DNA from: Pontederia crassipes
Taxonomy: Eukaryota; Streptophyta; Magnoliopsida; Commelinales; Pontederiaceae
Length of the DNA stretch: 64,000 nucleotides
Assembly (NCBI GenBank): GCA_030549335.1
Contig: CM060188.1
Coordinates: 71,826,696 to 71,890,695 of the forward strand
Direction: 5' to 3'
The translations under genes and the position numbers were made by a program. The notes under the pieces are model-generated. The model saw nothing but the letters and a program-made list of their open reading frames with translations. It ran no database searches and was not told the DNA's origin. Positions 37,065-49,171 of the stretch are shown one piece after another. The first letter of the stretch is position 1. The number at the start of each line of letters is the position of its first letter.

Positions 37065-37231
37065 TCGACTTTCCTCCTGGTTGACGGGTGGGTCATGCAG
37101 TCAAGCCCCCTTCTGTCTTTGCACTAGAGGGTCAATCTCCGTTCGTCTTGAGGAAACCTTTGCATGCATCTATTACCTTTTGGGAGGCCTACACCCCATA
37201 AAAACTGTCCACCTAAGATGGTCCCTTGTCT
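37065..37231 (-). pseudogene. rrn23: Plastid 23S rRNA gene fragment inserted in the nucleus (NUPT)
   Basis: On the minus strand about 165 bp follows the plastid 23S rRNA in order: AAGGGAC, GGCCTCCCAAAAGGTAA, GCAAAGGTTTCCTC, GGAGATTG, GTGCAAAG, AGAAGG, CTTGACTGCA and GACCCACCCGTC. The flanks do not continue the match. Differences from my recalled plastid sequence are mostly C-to-T or G-to-A, as expected for an old methylated nuclear copy. It is far too short to be a functional rRNA gene. A mitochondrial or bacterial source is less likely because the wording follows the plastid gene. Confidence 0.85.
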
Positions 37232-38604
37232 AAACAAACCTAGAACATACCATTGGGAAGTGATTTGATAATTAAACCTTCATGAATCAATTTTTGTTCT
37301 TTCATTCTAGGTAACCTCCTTGAAGTAGCAACTATTCGGACGATTCTGTTCTGGTGTGAATTAAGTTGTGGAATCAAATAGAACCCATTGATTTGATATT
37401 TGATAAGGTAATTGCCCATTCATCTAGGCACAATGAGTTATTTATTGGAAAGTTTTGAGTTTTAATTTATTTGTGAATATCTGAAATTCTGGGCTTAAAT
37501 TACATACATTATTTTTTTATTACAAACTTTTAGTATTGCCTATATAAACTACCAGTAATGATTATTTTCTTCAAAAAGATTACAATGTGATGATATAAAA
37601 TGTTGTATATGATGTGTTGATGTATTTTTAATTGCATGCATCATGTCAAAATATTTTGAAAATCTCATAGTTAGTTTATTTTTTAATGTTGAATTTTCCT
37701 TGAATATCCGAATATGAATTTCTATAAGTTGTTTTATGATTTCATCCCTTGAGAAGCCTAATAGGAAGTTGAGCATTACCAGAGAGAAGCAAGTTTATCA
37801 TGTGAATACTCCATCACCTCTCGTCAGCAATGTTTCTTCAAGGTATAAGGCACAAGTCAATTGCCGAAGTCACATGAAAATATAGAAGATTATGTTAGGC
37901 ATTTAGTTTTTTTACAAATATTAGTTCGACTGTCTCTTTAAGTTTGTGCTCTTTCAGATAGTTTGATTTAACCTGTTAGATTCCTCGGTCAAACTCAAAT
38001 TTTGCTCTTGGTTTATGCCTCTTGTTTATATGTTTTTGTTGCAAACACTTATATTTTATGTTTTACTTTTTATCAAATTCATCATGCACATAATTATGTC
38101 GCAAATAATAATTTAATGTGAATTTAGACAGAATATTTACTGCTCAAGCATTATCATCAACTTTTAAATATACGATTGCAATTAATTGTTACTATTACAT
38201 ATATGAACGATTTAAATTTTTATATTAAAAAATTCAAGAATGAATTACAATCTTAAAATTAAGTTCATAATGAAATGAGCCATATAGGATGTCAATAATC
38301 AGTTGCTCTGCACATATATTTAATTCATAAATCTAATACAAAACGGAAAATCTTATAAATAATTGGATCAAGTGGTGCAAGTGTTCTAAACTTTTTCATA
38401 CAAAAATATTATAAGATGGAAATCAGATAGAAAACTTTCTTTCTTATTATAAGATTTGAAAAAAGGATCAAATTCTGGATTTATAAAAAAAACCTTTACA
38501 AAATAGTTATACTCCAATACATTATTTATAAGATATCTTGAATGTATTTGAACCGGAGAAATCAGCAACTGAATCCAAATCTTATATGGGGTTCAAAGTC
38601 CTTA
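37232..38604. other. AT-rich intergenic DNA
   Basis: No gene, RNA or bounded repeat is supported here. The small frame at 37549-37776 has no recognisable domain. Confidence 0.5.
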
Positions 38605-40045
38605 TGTAACAACTACAAAAAAAAACTTGACTTGTTAGCCTATCAAAAAACACAAATCCCATGATATTACGAGCCTGAAAATCATGGCCATTAACCCCCA
38701 TATCCAGCCATTAAATCAGGGTTATTATCCTCCACAAAATAAAATTCTCCACTTAATGCAATCTGATTTTTCCTTTCCACCCCAAAAATCAGAGGACGCC
38801 CCTTTTTCCGCTATTGTTAAGATCTGATTTACCCTTTTTCCTGCCCACACAAGGTGCTGCAACAGGGGAATACGAAGGCGAGAGGGGCACGCCGACATGG
38901 TTGGTCAAGAAGATATGTCGAATGAATCACAACAACAGGTGCTCGAAACGAAATCACCTTGAATAATCTTCTTTGGAATAAATGTGAGATTAAATCTAAT
39001 CCCTTTTCCAATCTACTATTAAATAAAGGCATGAATGTTACCATGATTTTTATTATCATGTGTCTTATTTGCTACCATGAAAATCTCGACCAAACTATGC
39101 TAATGCAACAATTAATAAAGGCTTTTCTCAAGTGATGTTTATTGATGAAAGTTCACCATTTGCATGTTTTGATATATCTTATTATATCTGAAAACCTTTA
39201 GTTGGCATTAGCCTACTAGTTTAGTGATTTAAATTTTTCTTGTTAGTAGAATAATATTACCATTGTGATTATTGTCTTCATATAATTTTGTTGTCATGAT
39301 CTTTATATTGTGTGGTGTATGCTATCTTGCTTATTTTGTATGTTGTATGCTATCTTGCTTATTACCTTGTATGTGGCATTAACCAAATCATTGTTATCGA
39401 TCATGGTTACCAAATTAGTAAATCATTACTTATTTTTTATTTATTGGATCATTGTTATTAACAATATTATTGAATGATATTGCCAAATTATGGTATATCT
39501 CATTGATCACCTACTAATTGTTATGCTCATCGAATATTGTTTTAAACGTCTTGCTCACATTACATGCAAAGGTATGTCTCTAATATAGATTTATCAATTT
39601 ATTCTAATTAGAAAATTATTCATTGTATATTATTGTGTTTACCCACTTGGGATGTAAAGTTCAAGAGAGAATTGTTTCTCTTGTGTTTGATTCCCACGGA
39701 GACAAGTAAGTGATGGTGGATGAAGTAATGTGCTAATAAAACACATGAAATTAGCGACCTATCTATCTTCTCATGTATGTTTCATATGGACCTTGATATA
39801 ATAATGTTAGAATATTTTATGAGATACTTTGTAATATCTCTTAGACTTCTGCACTTTGTGATACTTATCTTTTTTCTCTATTATTTCTTTTTCCATTTTT
39901 CTAATTGCTGATGTGTCTCAATTATTGATCAATCTTAGTCAAATATTTAGTTAAACTTATAGTTCTTGTAGCATCTCCAAGGCGATATTTGTTACATGAT
40001 GGGGATCAATTTGATGACGTTATATTTATAGTATCTGAGCCTAAA
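38605..40045 (+). repeat. LTR plus primer site of an old Tekay-like Ty3 element (left side)
   Basis: TGTAACAACTACAAAAAAAA at 38605 starts a 1.4-kb stretch that matches 56934-59169 in order but is clearly diverged (shared words include CATGGCCATTAACCCCCATA and CCCACACAAGGTGCTGCA). It ends near 40027, followed by TAGTATCTGAGCCTAAAA. That resembles the TGGTATCAGAGCCTAAG primer site of this lineage. Confidence 0.65.
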
Positions 40046-40736
40046 ATTGTGACTCTTTTGGCATCCCATTGTATCTAGTGTTTTTAAAATCGAACAGAAT
40101 TTGTCGTTTCGATTAGTTCAATCGTGAACTGGCCATTGATCTAGTTCAATTTAGTATTAAAAATTGATTTGTAAAAAATTGGATTGAATCGGGTCAATCC
40201 GGTCAGAACTGAGTTGAAACAAAAAATGGTTCAATCCATTTCTTCAAAAAAAAATCTGAAATAATGAAAACAAATAGAAAAAATGAAAGTATATTATAGT
40301 ATTAATAATGGAAGAATAGGAATAGGAGAAAAATAAATGATTATATTTTATAGAATGAATGTAAAAAAGGATATTAGTAATAAGAAAATTAAATTTGAAT
40401 TTGAAAATAAAAGATACTAAGATAACAATACAATCAAATTTAAATAAAAAGAGAAAATTATCATGAACTTAAATAAGATAATAAAATTTAAATCATTATA
40501 AATAATTTATATTAAAAATTGAAACATAAGTGATGCACGAAAAATCATGCATTAATTTAGTTTATTAAATTTATCTTTTTGAAATCTTCTGTGTTCAAGA
40601 AGGAGAGAATGAATTTATTTTTAGATAATTTCTTTAAGATTTGATTTATACCTAAGTTTGGATAATTTTATTGTAGAAGAACAAATTTACAAGAAAATGG
40701 TCGAAAACACATAAAAATATAGCAGATAGCCTCTGT

Positions 40737-40898
40737 CATGACCGTGCTCCACTTGATCACGGCCGTGCCTATACATGCCAGCAACAGGTTATTAAAAGCA
40801 TTTGTCACGGTTGTGCCTCACTCTATCACGATCGTGATCATGTTGAAACCAAATATATGTTCTCTATCATGGCCATGAAGGAGACCTCCACGGTTGTG
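40737..40898. repeat. Three pairs of CACGGCCGTG-like boxes, each pair 21 bp apart
   Basis: The box starts are 40737/40758, 40806/40827 and 40868/40889, and each pair is spaced exactly 21 bp. Boxes vary (CATGACCGTG, CACGATCGTG, CATGGCCATG) but keep the two-sided form. The second LTR has a reduced version: 46394 alone, 46442/46464 at 22 bp, and 46505. Confidence 0.85.
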
Positions 40899-42999
40899 AC
40901 AGCTGGCAGTTGGGTGGTTTGAAGGCAAATTTTATCCACTTTTCGAATAGATTTTCGATTTCTTTCTTTGGGGAAGAGAAAATCTATAAAGGGGACAGAA
41001 GAGACCCTAGAAAGGCATCCCTAGAGCATAGATTTAAAGCATACAAAGAGGAGAAGAGCAAGAACAATAAGAAGAGAGCACGTGCACAGTGGCTGCAAGA
41101 ATTCTTTGTTTCTTTTCTACACTTTTATATTAGATTTGATGTTACTCAACTATAGATTTATTCTTTCATATTAGATTTATTCTTTCATTAGGGTCATCTT
41201 AGTTGAACCCTATTTGTGTTTGGAGTCTTTCTTAATATCACTTTAGTTTAAATTTTTAATAGCATTGCAATTTCATGTTTAATGATTTTCTTTGATTCCA
41301 TGATTTATGATTTGATTGCTATGTGAGAAGTAATTATTTTCATAATAGTTTTTAGGATTGATCTTATTCATTGCATGCCGCAATTAGAAAAATCGAAAGA
41401 GACCTAATTTATGTAGTTATTAATGTGATTTTAGAAAGTCATTAATATTAATTCATTTTAATGCATTTATGATTAATTTGATAAGTTAAAAATTGAGATG
41501 ATTAATTTATTCTAATTATTCTTAAGATAGTAGTTAAAGCTTGAAACATTAATTAACTAATTTTGGGAATTGAACTTTATTATTAATTCAATTAATTATA
41601 AGTTGAGAAAATTCATTATATTTTAGGGGTGATAGTTAGGTGTCTTAATCATCAAATCCTTATTTCTCCAAATAATCATTTCTTTAATTTCATCATTTTA
41701 TTTTTATTCACATCTAAAATCAAATATTTTCTTAATTTCTCAATTAATAAAGTTAAAATAAAATCTAAGTTATTAACCGTCCTCGGGAATGATAACTCTA
41801 CTCATTCATTTTATTACTTGGGTGCACTTGTTAGCATTTTCTATCATTTTTACATGCATCAAATTTTTGGTGTCGTTGTCAGGGACAGAGTTTACTAACT
41901 TTTATTTTTTTTGCTTGTTAATTGATAGTTCTATTAAATTCCACGCATATTCATTTTAGTTCACATACTTTCACATTTTTTTTATTATCTTGTGTGATCA
42001 AGAAATATCTTCGAGAGACAATTTAGAATGACAACAAAACTAAAGACTATGGGAGATTACTATTTAGAAGAACAAAGAAAGATGATTGAGGCTCATGAAG
42101 CGCAAATATCACAAATTGCAAATGATAGTATCCAATTCATTCCCCTGGTGTTAAAGTTTATGTCAACGGCTGAGAAAAAATTTTAACTTCAAGAAAGAGC
42201 CTTTATGAAGTTGTTGGGACAAGTAGAGTAATTGGAGGCTAAGATCCAAATGAAAATTGATGTTCCTTAATCCACCCACTCAGAATCAAAATCCATCAAA
42301 TAAAAGTTGTTTAATTGATTGAAGTTATAGAGAAAATATTCACCCTACAAGATCAACTCATCAGCAATCTTCAATCACAACTAGCACAGTTGAAGGATCA
42401 ACAATCAATTATTATTTCTTCTCTTCCTCAATCCTTAAATTTTAATTCCAAATTTGATATCATGCAGGCAAAATTTTAAGAATTGGAGAAGAAAGTTAAG
42501 TTGGCTTCTCAAATTGATTATGAATCAGGGGAAAATATTGTGGACACAATCTATATCCATTATATGTCCATACCACTTGCAATACTTTAATCCAAGAAGG
42601 AGATGACCGAGAAAGAATTATTATCAAAAGTCATGGACTACTCAATGGAGGATCAAGGATACAAGAAAATATATTATGGAAGATGGACAAGTACGAAGAA
42701 GAATCGCTCCTTCAGAAAATTCAAGAACCATCCCACCATTACCTCCAAATCATTCATTGGTAGAAGGTAAGACATCATCATCATCTCAGGCATCATAAAT
42801 TTCTATGCATTGGAAGTCCAAAAATCAATCTCCACAAGGATGTGGCACGATCAATCTCCAAAAATCAATCTCCAAAAATCAATCAAGTCAAGCATGGTCA
42901 TTACGAACTCGACATTATAGGTCACGCTTGTTACAGATACATATCGACCGCATTACAATGGATGTGGCACGATCCAAAGGAGCACACTGACACCATCCA

Positions 43000-43850
43000 A
43001 CCATTGCCCTCTTCCTCGAACTAAGCAACACGTGTGTGACCCCTAGCCTCTTCAAACTGTGCTACCTGCATACCACCGCCTTTCATCCCCATCGCGCCCT
43101 TGATCTCCACCACCACCGCCATCGATCTCCAACACTACCGCCATCGATCGTACACCGTCGATTGCACTAGATCTCGCCGACCGTGACTACTCCGCCATCG
43201 GCACCTCAGTTCACCAGTGAGCCATCATGATCCTACGCAAGGGCGCATCCTGATCCCAATCTGCCATCAAGAAGACCGATGTTCGTTGCTCCTCTAGTGT
43301 CGGTTGATGTTCTTCAAACAGCAGTGTCAACTCGCCACACAGGTCGACAAAGCGAGCGCCGCACATGGACTACAGCAAGTCCCTCTTCTCCAACACCGAC
43401 AGACCTTTGTGCACATCATCTCAACCACAACCCCCTGCCGTATTCATGCTCAGACGATCTCCGATCTGCGTACCGACCGATCTCCACGACCCGACAAGAA
43501 GACTTTCGTCTCTACCGCCAGCCAATCTCTCCATCAACATCGACCCACATGCAGCTTTCGATCTCAATGCCGGCATCACCTAATTCACAGGGCCGCCATC
43601 CTAATCCCGTCGTCGACACTCCACCACCAATTGCCACAACTGCTGAGATTAATAGACGACTTCGTCGTCGGCATATCCATCTTATCAAACATCGATCATC
43701 CCTCTATCGTCGGCACTGGGCTAAAGAGCCACTTTTCTTCTTCGTCACTGCCCGCTTACCTATGACGAAATTGGCACCTTCGACCTAGCCGCTAGCTGCC
43801 TTTGCTCCTACAATTCCATCATCTTCCTTCTTTTGATCATCGGTTGTCGA
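43000..43850 (+). other. GC-rich island inside the LTR element
   Basis: About 850 bp is far richer in GC than the rest of the element, with CCACCACCGCCATCGATCTCC-like low-complexity wording near its start (quoted in part). A 169-codon frame (43279-43788) overlaps others of similar length and has no recognisable domain. It could be a spacer native to the family or a captured host fragment. Confidence 0.5.
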
Positions 43851-44169
43851 CCTCTGCTCACCGATTCATTTGGAACCAGTTGGTGTACATACACGATCAT
43901 GAAGGGTAAGGGAATGGCTGCGATCACCTCCTCACTCTCGAACGGTCGTGACAGAAGAAGGAAAGGCCGTGACAGTTCTAAAACTGGAGAGATGTCCGAA
44001 CCATGTTGAAAGAAGCCTGTGAGCCACCCTCAGAAGCATCCATGATTTGGAGAGCCTTCACATGTCTTGATTGTTTAGCAAGATCAAATTGAGTACCGTG
44101 ATAGGGAGCAATAGGTTCATGCGCGAAAACTTTGACAATTACCACTGACTCCCACTCGATTTTTACATG

Positions 44170-45180
44170 ATGCGACTATGACGGAGTTCCATATGAAAGA
44201 TGATGTGCTTCTTAGCGTGAGAACATTGTCTTGTATTCCTTTGCCACAAGCTCCTGGAATAGCTATGAGAGGCTCACAATTGAATTTCTATCTTCTTTTG
44301 CTACTAACGACAAGTTTTCAGCCCTTAGTTTCAGGATGCATAACATGGAGTTCCAACTCATATGAGAATAACTCAGTGACATATATAACTTTTCCAGTGA
44401 AAGCTTTCAGGATTATGATAAAAAGTTTGATGGCCCAAGTTGCACCTCAAAACAACAAAGAGTACGAGTATCCAAAATTCTGTTTTGAGATATACTCATA
44501 GATTCCTTTCATGTGGTTTATTGCCCAGAGGTGATAGTGAGGGATCTGGTACTATGTTTCAGTTATTTATTATGTGGGCTATGTTGCATAATGTTGTTAT
44601 AGATATGGGGTGTTATATAATTCAGCATTTTCAAAAGAATGCCTCATGAGATAAAGGCAAAATAATTGTCGGTGGCCTAATTACCCCGATTGCACGTCGT
44701 TTGGAGATTGCTTCGGAGCACACCACATGAGTACCAGGTTATATTTTCTTGGATAGGACAGTTGTTAGCTCTATAAACATGGTGGTTTAGGAAGGTAGTA
44801 AAGGATATGTGTTCAAATTCAAAGAATCTTCCATCCTTGTTTCTTCAGTGGACATTGATAGAATCACGGTATTCAATCGTGATAATTGGCTATTCTTCTC
44901 AACATTGGGGGTAGGACAAGAGGCACTTTCTACTCTTCTAGAGGATTATAATGCAGAGGCAGGGCCCTCTTGTTCTACTCCACCAGCATAGTGGACGCCT
45001 ACCCACCTCAGCCGCCTCCAACTTATGATTTCAGTCGTCTTCATAACATTCTTATGACTATCCATGCCCAACAGCAAAAGTTTTTTTCAGGAGCAGCGAC
45101 AGAACCTCGCCGATATATCAGCACAGCTGCGTCGGACAGAGTGGAGGAACAAGCAGATGTATAATTATCATGTGAACTAG
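44170..45180 (+). other. Degenerate ATHILA ORF1-like region
   Basis: Short translated pieces resemble the ORF1/gag-side protein annotated in Athila-type plant elements, including a PPQPPPTYDFSRLHN segment near 45000. The region is broken into several pieces and no intact frame remains. The identification rests on recalled similarity. Confidence 0.4.
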
Positions 45181-47972
45181 GGACACTTCATGCCACACCC
45201 GCCATCGCCATCACTAGAGGACTTGACTTGGGTTGTTTCTCCTCCTTTCTTTTGCACTTTACCACTTTTGTATTTTCTATTTACTTTTTTTGTATATGTA
45301 CAAACCTAACACTAGAATAGTGTGAGGTTCAAGTTTTGGAGAGGGACTTAGTCCGTTTTACATTTGCATGGCATGTCTACTTTCATCATTTTGAGTCGAT
45401 CATCTCATTTTTTGGCATGCATCTAACTATGAAAATTTTAAAATAATAATAATAAGAAAAAGTGTCATCTCATTTCTTTTTGTTTACTATTTTCTGTCTT
45501 AAAGTTTATTTTAAGAATATCGCTTAATCTATTAAATCCAATCACTATTTTTTTATCAGGTATCACCAGAGTATTAGGATTTGGATTGAGTTTGTTTCTA
45601 AGTAAAATGACTAGCTTTTAAATGATGAATTTCTCTATTATTTACTATGATGTTAGTCTTGATTATAATTGCATCTTTATTCAAAATATAAAGTCTTTTA
45701 TGAGCTTATAATTATGCTAAAATGACAAATAAATATAATGATAAAGTGGAAATAAAAAGAGGGCTAGTTGAGCCCAAGAAGTAAGTGAAAAGTTTAAAGT
45801 GCCCTCTGGAACATTGGTGTGTCCAAGTAATTAATTGTCTGGCCACCTAAGGAAAACTGTCGTGGGATCTATTGATCGAAAGCTCGTTACATAGACCACC
45901 TTGTGCAATATGAAGAAGCACACAAATATCTAAAAACACTAAGTGAAAAGAAAAAAAAGTATGAAAATAATCTCATGGAAGACTTGTCTAATATTATTTG
46001 TAGATATGCATGAAGGACATGTTTAAAGACTAAGAATTCTGCAAGGTTGAGTATTGATTGAGAATAGATACTTTGGTGATGGTCGTGTAAAAGAATAGTG
46101 GAAGAAAAGTATTGGTTTTATGATGGAGCCCTGTGCTTTTTCTGAAATTTGTTTGAGGACAAGCAAAATATTAAGCTTGGGAGTATTTAATACATGAAAA
46201 ATAATGCATTAATTTAGTTTATTTAATTTATATTTTTGAAATCTTATGTGTTCTAGAAGGAGATAATAGATTTGTTTTTAGATAATTTCTTTGAAATTTG
46301 ATTCTACCTAAGTTTACATAATTTTATTGCAGGAAAACAAATTTACAAGAAAATGGCCGAAAAACACATGAAAATACAATAGATAGCCTCTGTCATGGCC
46401 GTGCGTATACATGCCAGCAATGGATTATTAAAAGCCTCTATCACGAACGTGCCACACTTTTGTCACGGTTGTGATCATGTTGAAGCCGAATACATGGTCT
46501 CTGTCACAGCCATGACGGCGGGCAGTTGGGTGGTTTGAAAGCGCATTTTATTCACTTTTCGGATAGAGTTTTCTATTTTTTCCTTTGGGGGACGAGAAAA
46601 TCTAAAAAAAGGGGCAAAAGAGGTTAGAAAAACATCCTTGGAGCATAGATTTGAAGCACACAAAGAGGAGAAGAGCGAGAATAATAGCAAAGCTATGTTG
46701 CAAGAGTTCTTTGTTTTCTTTTACTACACTTTTATATTTGATTTAATATTACTCAACAGTAGATTTATTATTTCATTAGGATCATCTTAATTAAATCCTA
46801 TTTGTGTTTTGGAGTCTTTCTTAATATTAGTTTAGTTTGAATCTTTAATAGCATTGCAATTTCATATTTAATGCTTTCCTTTTCTTTCATTCCATGATTT
46901 ATGATTTGATTTGTATATGAGAAGAAGTAATTATTTTCATAATAGTTTCTAGGATTGATCTTATTCATTACATGTCACAATTACGGAAATCGAAAGAGAC
47001 CTAATTTGTATAGTTATTAAGGTGACTTGAAAGCCCTTAATATTAATTTTGTTTTAATGCATCTTATGCTTAATTAGATAAGTTAAAAGTCGAAAGGATT
47101 AACTTATTTTAATTATCCTTAATTAAAGCTTGAAACATTAATTAACTAATTTTGGGAATTAAACTTTATTATTTATTCAATTAATTCTAAGTTAAGAAAA
47201 ATCATTACATTTTAGGGGTGATAATTAGGTGTCTTAATCATCAAACCCTTATTTCTCTAGGTGATCATTTCTTTAATTTCATCATTTTTTTTCACATCTA
47301 AAATCAATTATTTTCTTAATTTCTCGATTAACAAGGTGAAAATAAAATCTAAATTATTAACCGTTCTCGTGGGAACGATAACTCTACTCATTCATTTTAT
47401 TACTTGAGTGATTAGTGCACTTGTTAGTGATTGTTATCATTTGTACACACATCAATAAGTAATATAATAAATTTTATAGGATGAACATGAAGAAGGAAAT
47501 AGATAATATGAAGAAAACATTGGAATTATATAATAAAATGTGGGAAGATAGTAATAAAGCAGGATTTAAATAAAAATAAAGTTATTCATAAAATTATTAA
47601 ATAATAAAATTAAATCATAACAAATATATAATTGAAAAATATAACAAATATTACTATTTGATTCATTTAAAATGATGATAATATGCTTTTTATTTTATTA
47701 TTTATGACCTTTTATACTTTAATTTATATTATATGTTCTTGAAGCAATACAAATAATTTTATTTTAGTACAAATTTGGTTCAATTCAGTCGAACCCGACT
47801 GAATTGATCGAACCATGACTAGTTGGCCACTGGTTCGATCACCAATCCGATTTTAAAAACATCGTAAAGTACAATTAAGATCTCTCTTGTTTTGTATTAT
47901 TTATTATACATATTTATACGAGTGGTTGATTCGTAAAGAACTTATTTTGAAATGTAGACATTAGGTTATTTT

Positions 47973-48660
47973 CAATGTTGTCAAAATCAGATCGGACCAG
48001 CCGGTTCAATCGTGAACCATCCGATGATCCGGTCCGATTAAGTGTCGGTTTTGGCATTGAACCGGATAAACCCGATTGAACCGATTCAACCCGATTCAAT
48101 TAAGTTTTGTAAAAAAATTTAAACATGATAAATATATGAAACTTAAATGAGAAAAAGGAAAGAAATATAAGGAACGTTAAAGAGGAGGGAATATGATATG
48201 TATAAAATTAAATAGGAATTGAAAGAAAAAAGGTAAGTATTTAAAATTGAATAACATTAAAATGGAAAATTGATCGAAGGGCATAAATAAAGAAATAAAA
48301 AGAAAAGTGTTAAGCAAAAAAAGAAATAAGAATAATTTAACATAAAATTTATTAATATAGAATCTATCATCATTAAATAATAGATATTAAATTAATAATA
48401 ATCTATTTCTATTTATATGTTAATCATGATTATTTATCATTATAAAACTTCTAATAAATAAAAATGTCATATTAATTTTTAATATTTTTAATAAGTTATT
48501 AGTACAATATTCATGTACTATATCATAAAACTTATACTATATCTTTATAATTATTATAACTAATAATATTTTAACAAAAATCTTGTTCAATCCGGTCGAA
48601 CCCGAGTGGACCGATCCAATCACGATCCGATGATGAGTCCGATCTGGCTATGAAAATATT
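47973..48660. mobile_element. TIR DNA transposon copy 2, 688 bp
   Basis: The ends CAATGTTGTCAAAATCAG and CTGGCTATGAAAATATTG are approximate inverted repeats. Subterminal blocks are rich in CCGGTTCAATCG-type words. The element is flanked by near-identical 9-mers, GGTTATTTT (47964-47972) and GGCTATTTT (48661-48669). A 9-bp duplication suggests a Mutator-like element. The interior is AT-rich and non-coding. Confidence 0.7.
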
Positions 48661-48707
48661 GGCTATTTTGGATAAAAGGAATCAACTTAAAATATTATGA
48701 GTGATAG

Positions 48708-48710
<3 letters not shown>

Positions 48711-48752
<42 letters not shown>
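48711..48752. repeat. (TA)n microsatellite
   Basis: This is a TA run of about 42 bp just right of TIR copy 2. A GTTCGAAAC word at about 48849 is B-box-like but has no matching A box. Confidence 0.95.
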
Positions 48753-48755
<3 letters not shown>

Positions 48756-49171
48756 ACAGGTGGCATCAGCGGCAGAGCCACCACGGGATAAATACATTGC
48801 TTAGTTATATACATTTGAGTGCTTAGAAGTGTTGTTTGAAGGTCATACGTTCGAAACTCAATGTTGTTTGAAGGCCATTTTGCATTTTAATTTATCAATA
48901 AATACACTCTATACTATTACCATAAAAAATAAAAATTAAAGTAGCGCACATGATATGACAAATTTTTTTTCTCCCTTAAGCTATGTATTTATTCTTATTA
49001 TATTTTTAGAGTAGAATAATGTATTTACAATTATCTTTTATCTCAAATAGAATATTTTTTAATATTATATTTTGCATAGAATATGATTGTATTGCATAAT
49101 AAAATAGAATAATATATTTATAATTATCTTTTATCTCAATTAGCTTAAATTATTAAATCTCATAACAAATA

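Larger units (their letters stand above)
40531..47454 (+). mobile_element. LTR retrotransposon, Tat-lineage relative, with both LTRs
   Basis: The 5' LTR is 40531-41861 and the 3' LTR is 46188-47454. A perfect 5-bp duplication, ATAAG, flanks the element (40526-40530 and 47455-47459). The primer site TGGTGTCGTTGTCAGGGA lies at 41868-41885, and the lineage-typical TTTGAGGACAAGCAAAATAT precedes the 3' LTR. The interior is about 4.3 kb and no pol gene was recognised. It holds a GC-rich island (43000-43850) and pieces resembling the ATHILA ORF1-type protein (44170-45180). The LTRs differ visibly in sequence and length, so the insertion is older than the Copia at 49172. The element is broken and probably non-autonomous. 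Confidence 0.85.
40076..47862. mobile_element. TIR DNA transposon copy 1, split by an LTR retrotransposon
   Basis: The left end GTGTTTTTAAAATCG (about 40078) is the inverse of the right end CGATTTTAAAAACAT (47848-47862). Without the inserted LTR element (40531-47454 plus one 5-bp target duplication), the transposon is about 0.86 kb. The GGTTCAATC/GAACCCGA-rich subterminal sequences match copies 47973-48660 and 62032-62719. No transposase is present. A flanking duplication is not clear for this copy. Confidence 0.65.

Noticed and set aside
43279-43788. 169-codon frame as a new gene
   Set aside because: It lies inside an LTR element and overlaps two other frames of similar length, with no domain or splice evidence.
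48763-48860. Possible SINE with GTTCGAAAC B box
   Set aside because: The candidate A box has an extra base and lies too far away; no flanking repeat was seen.
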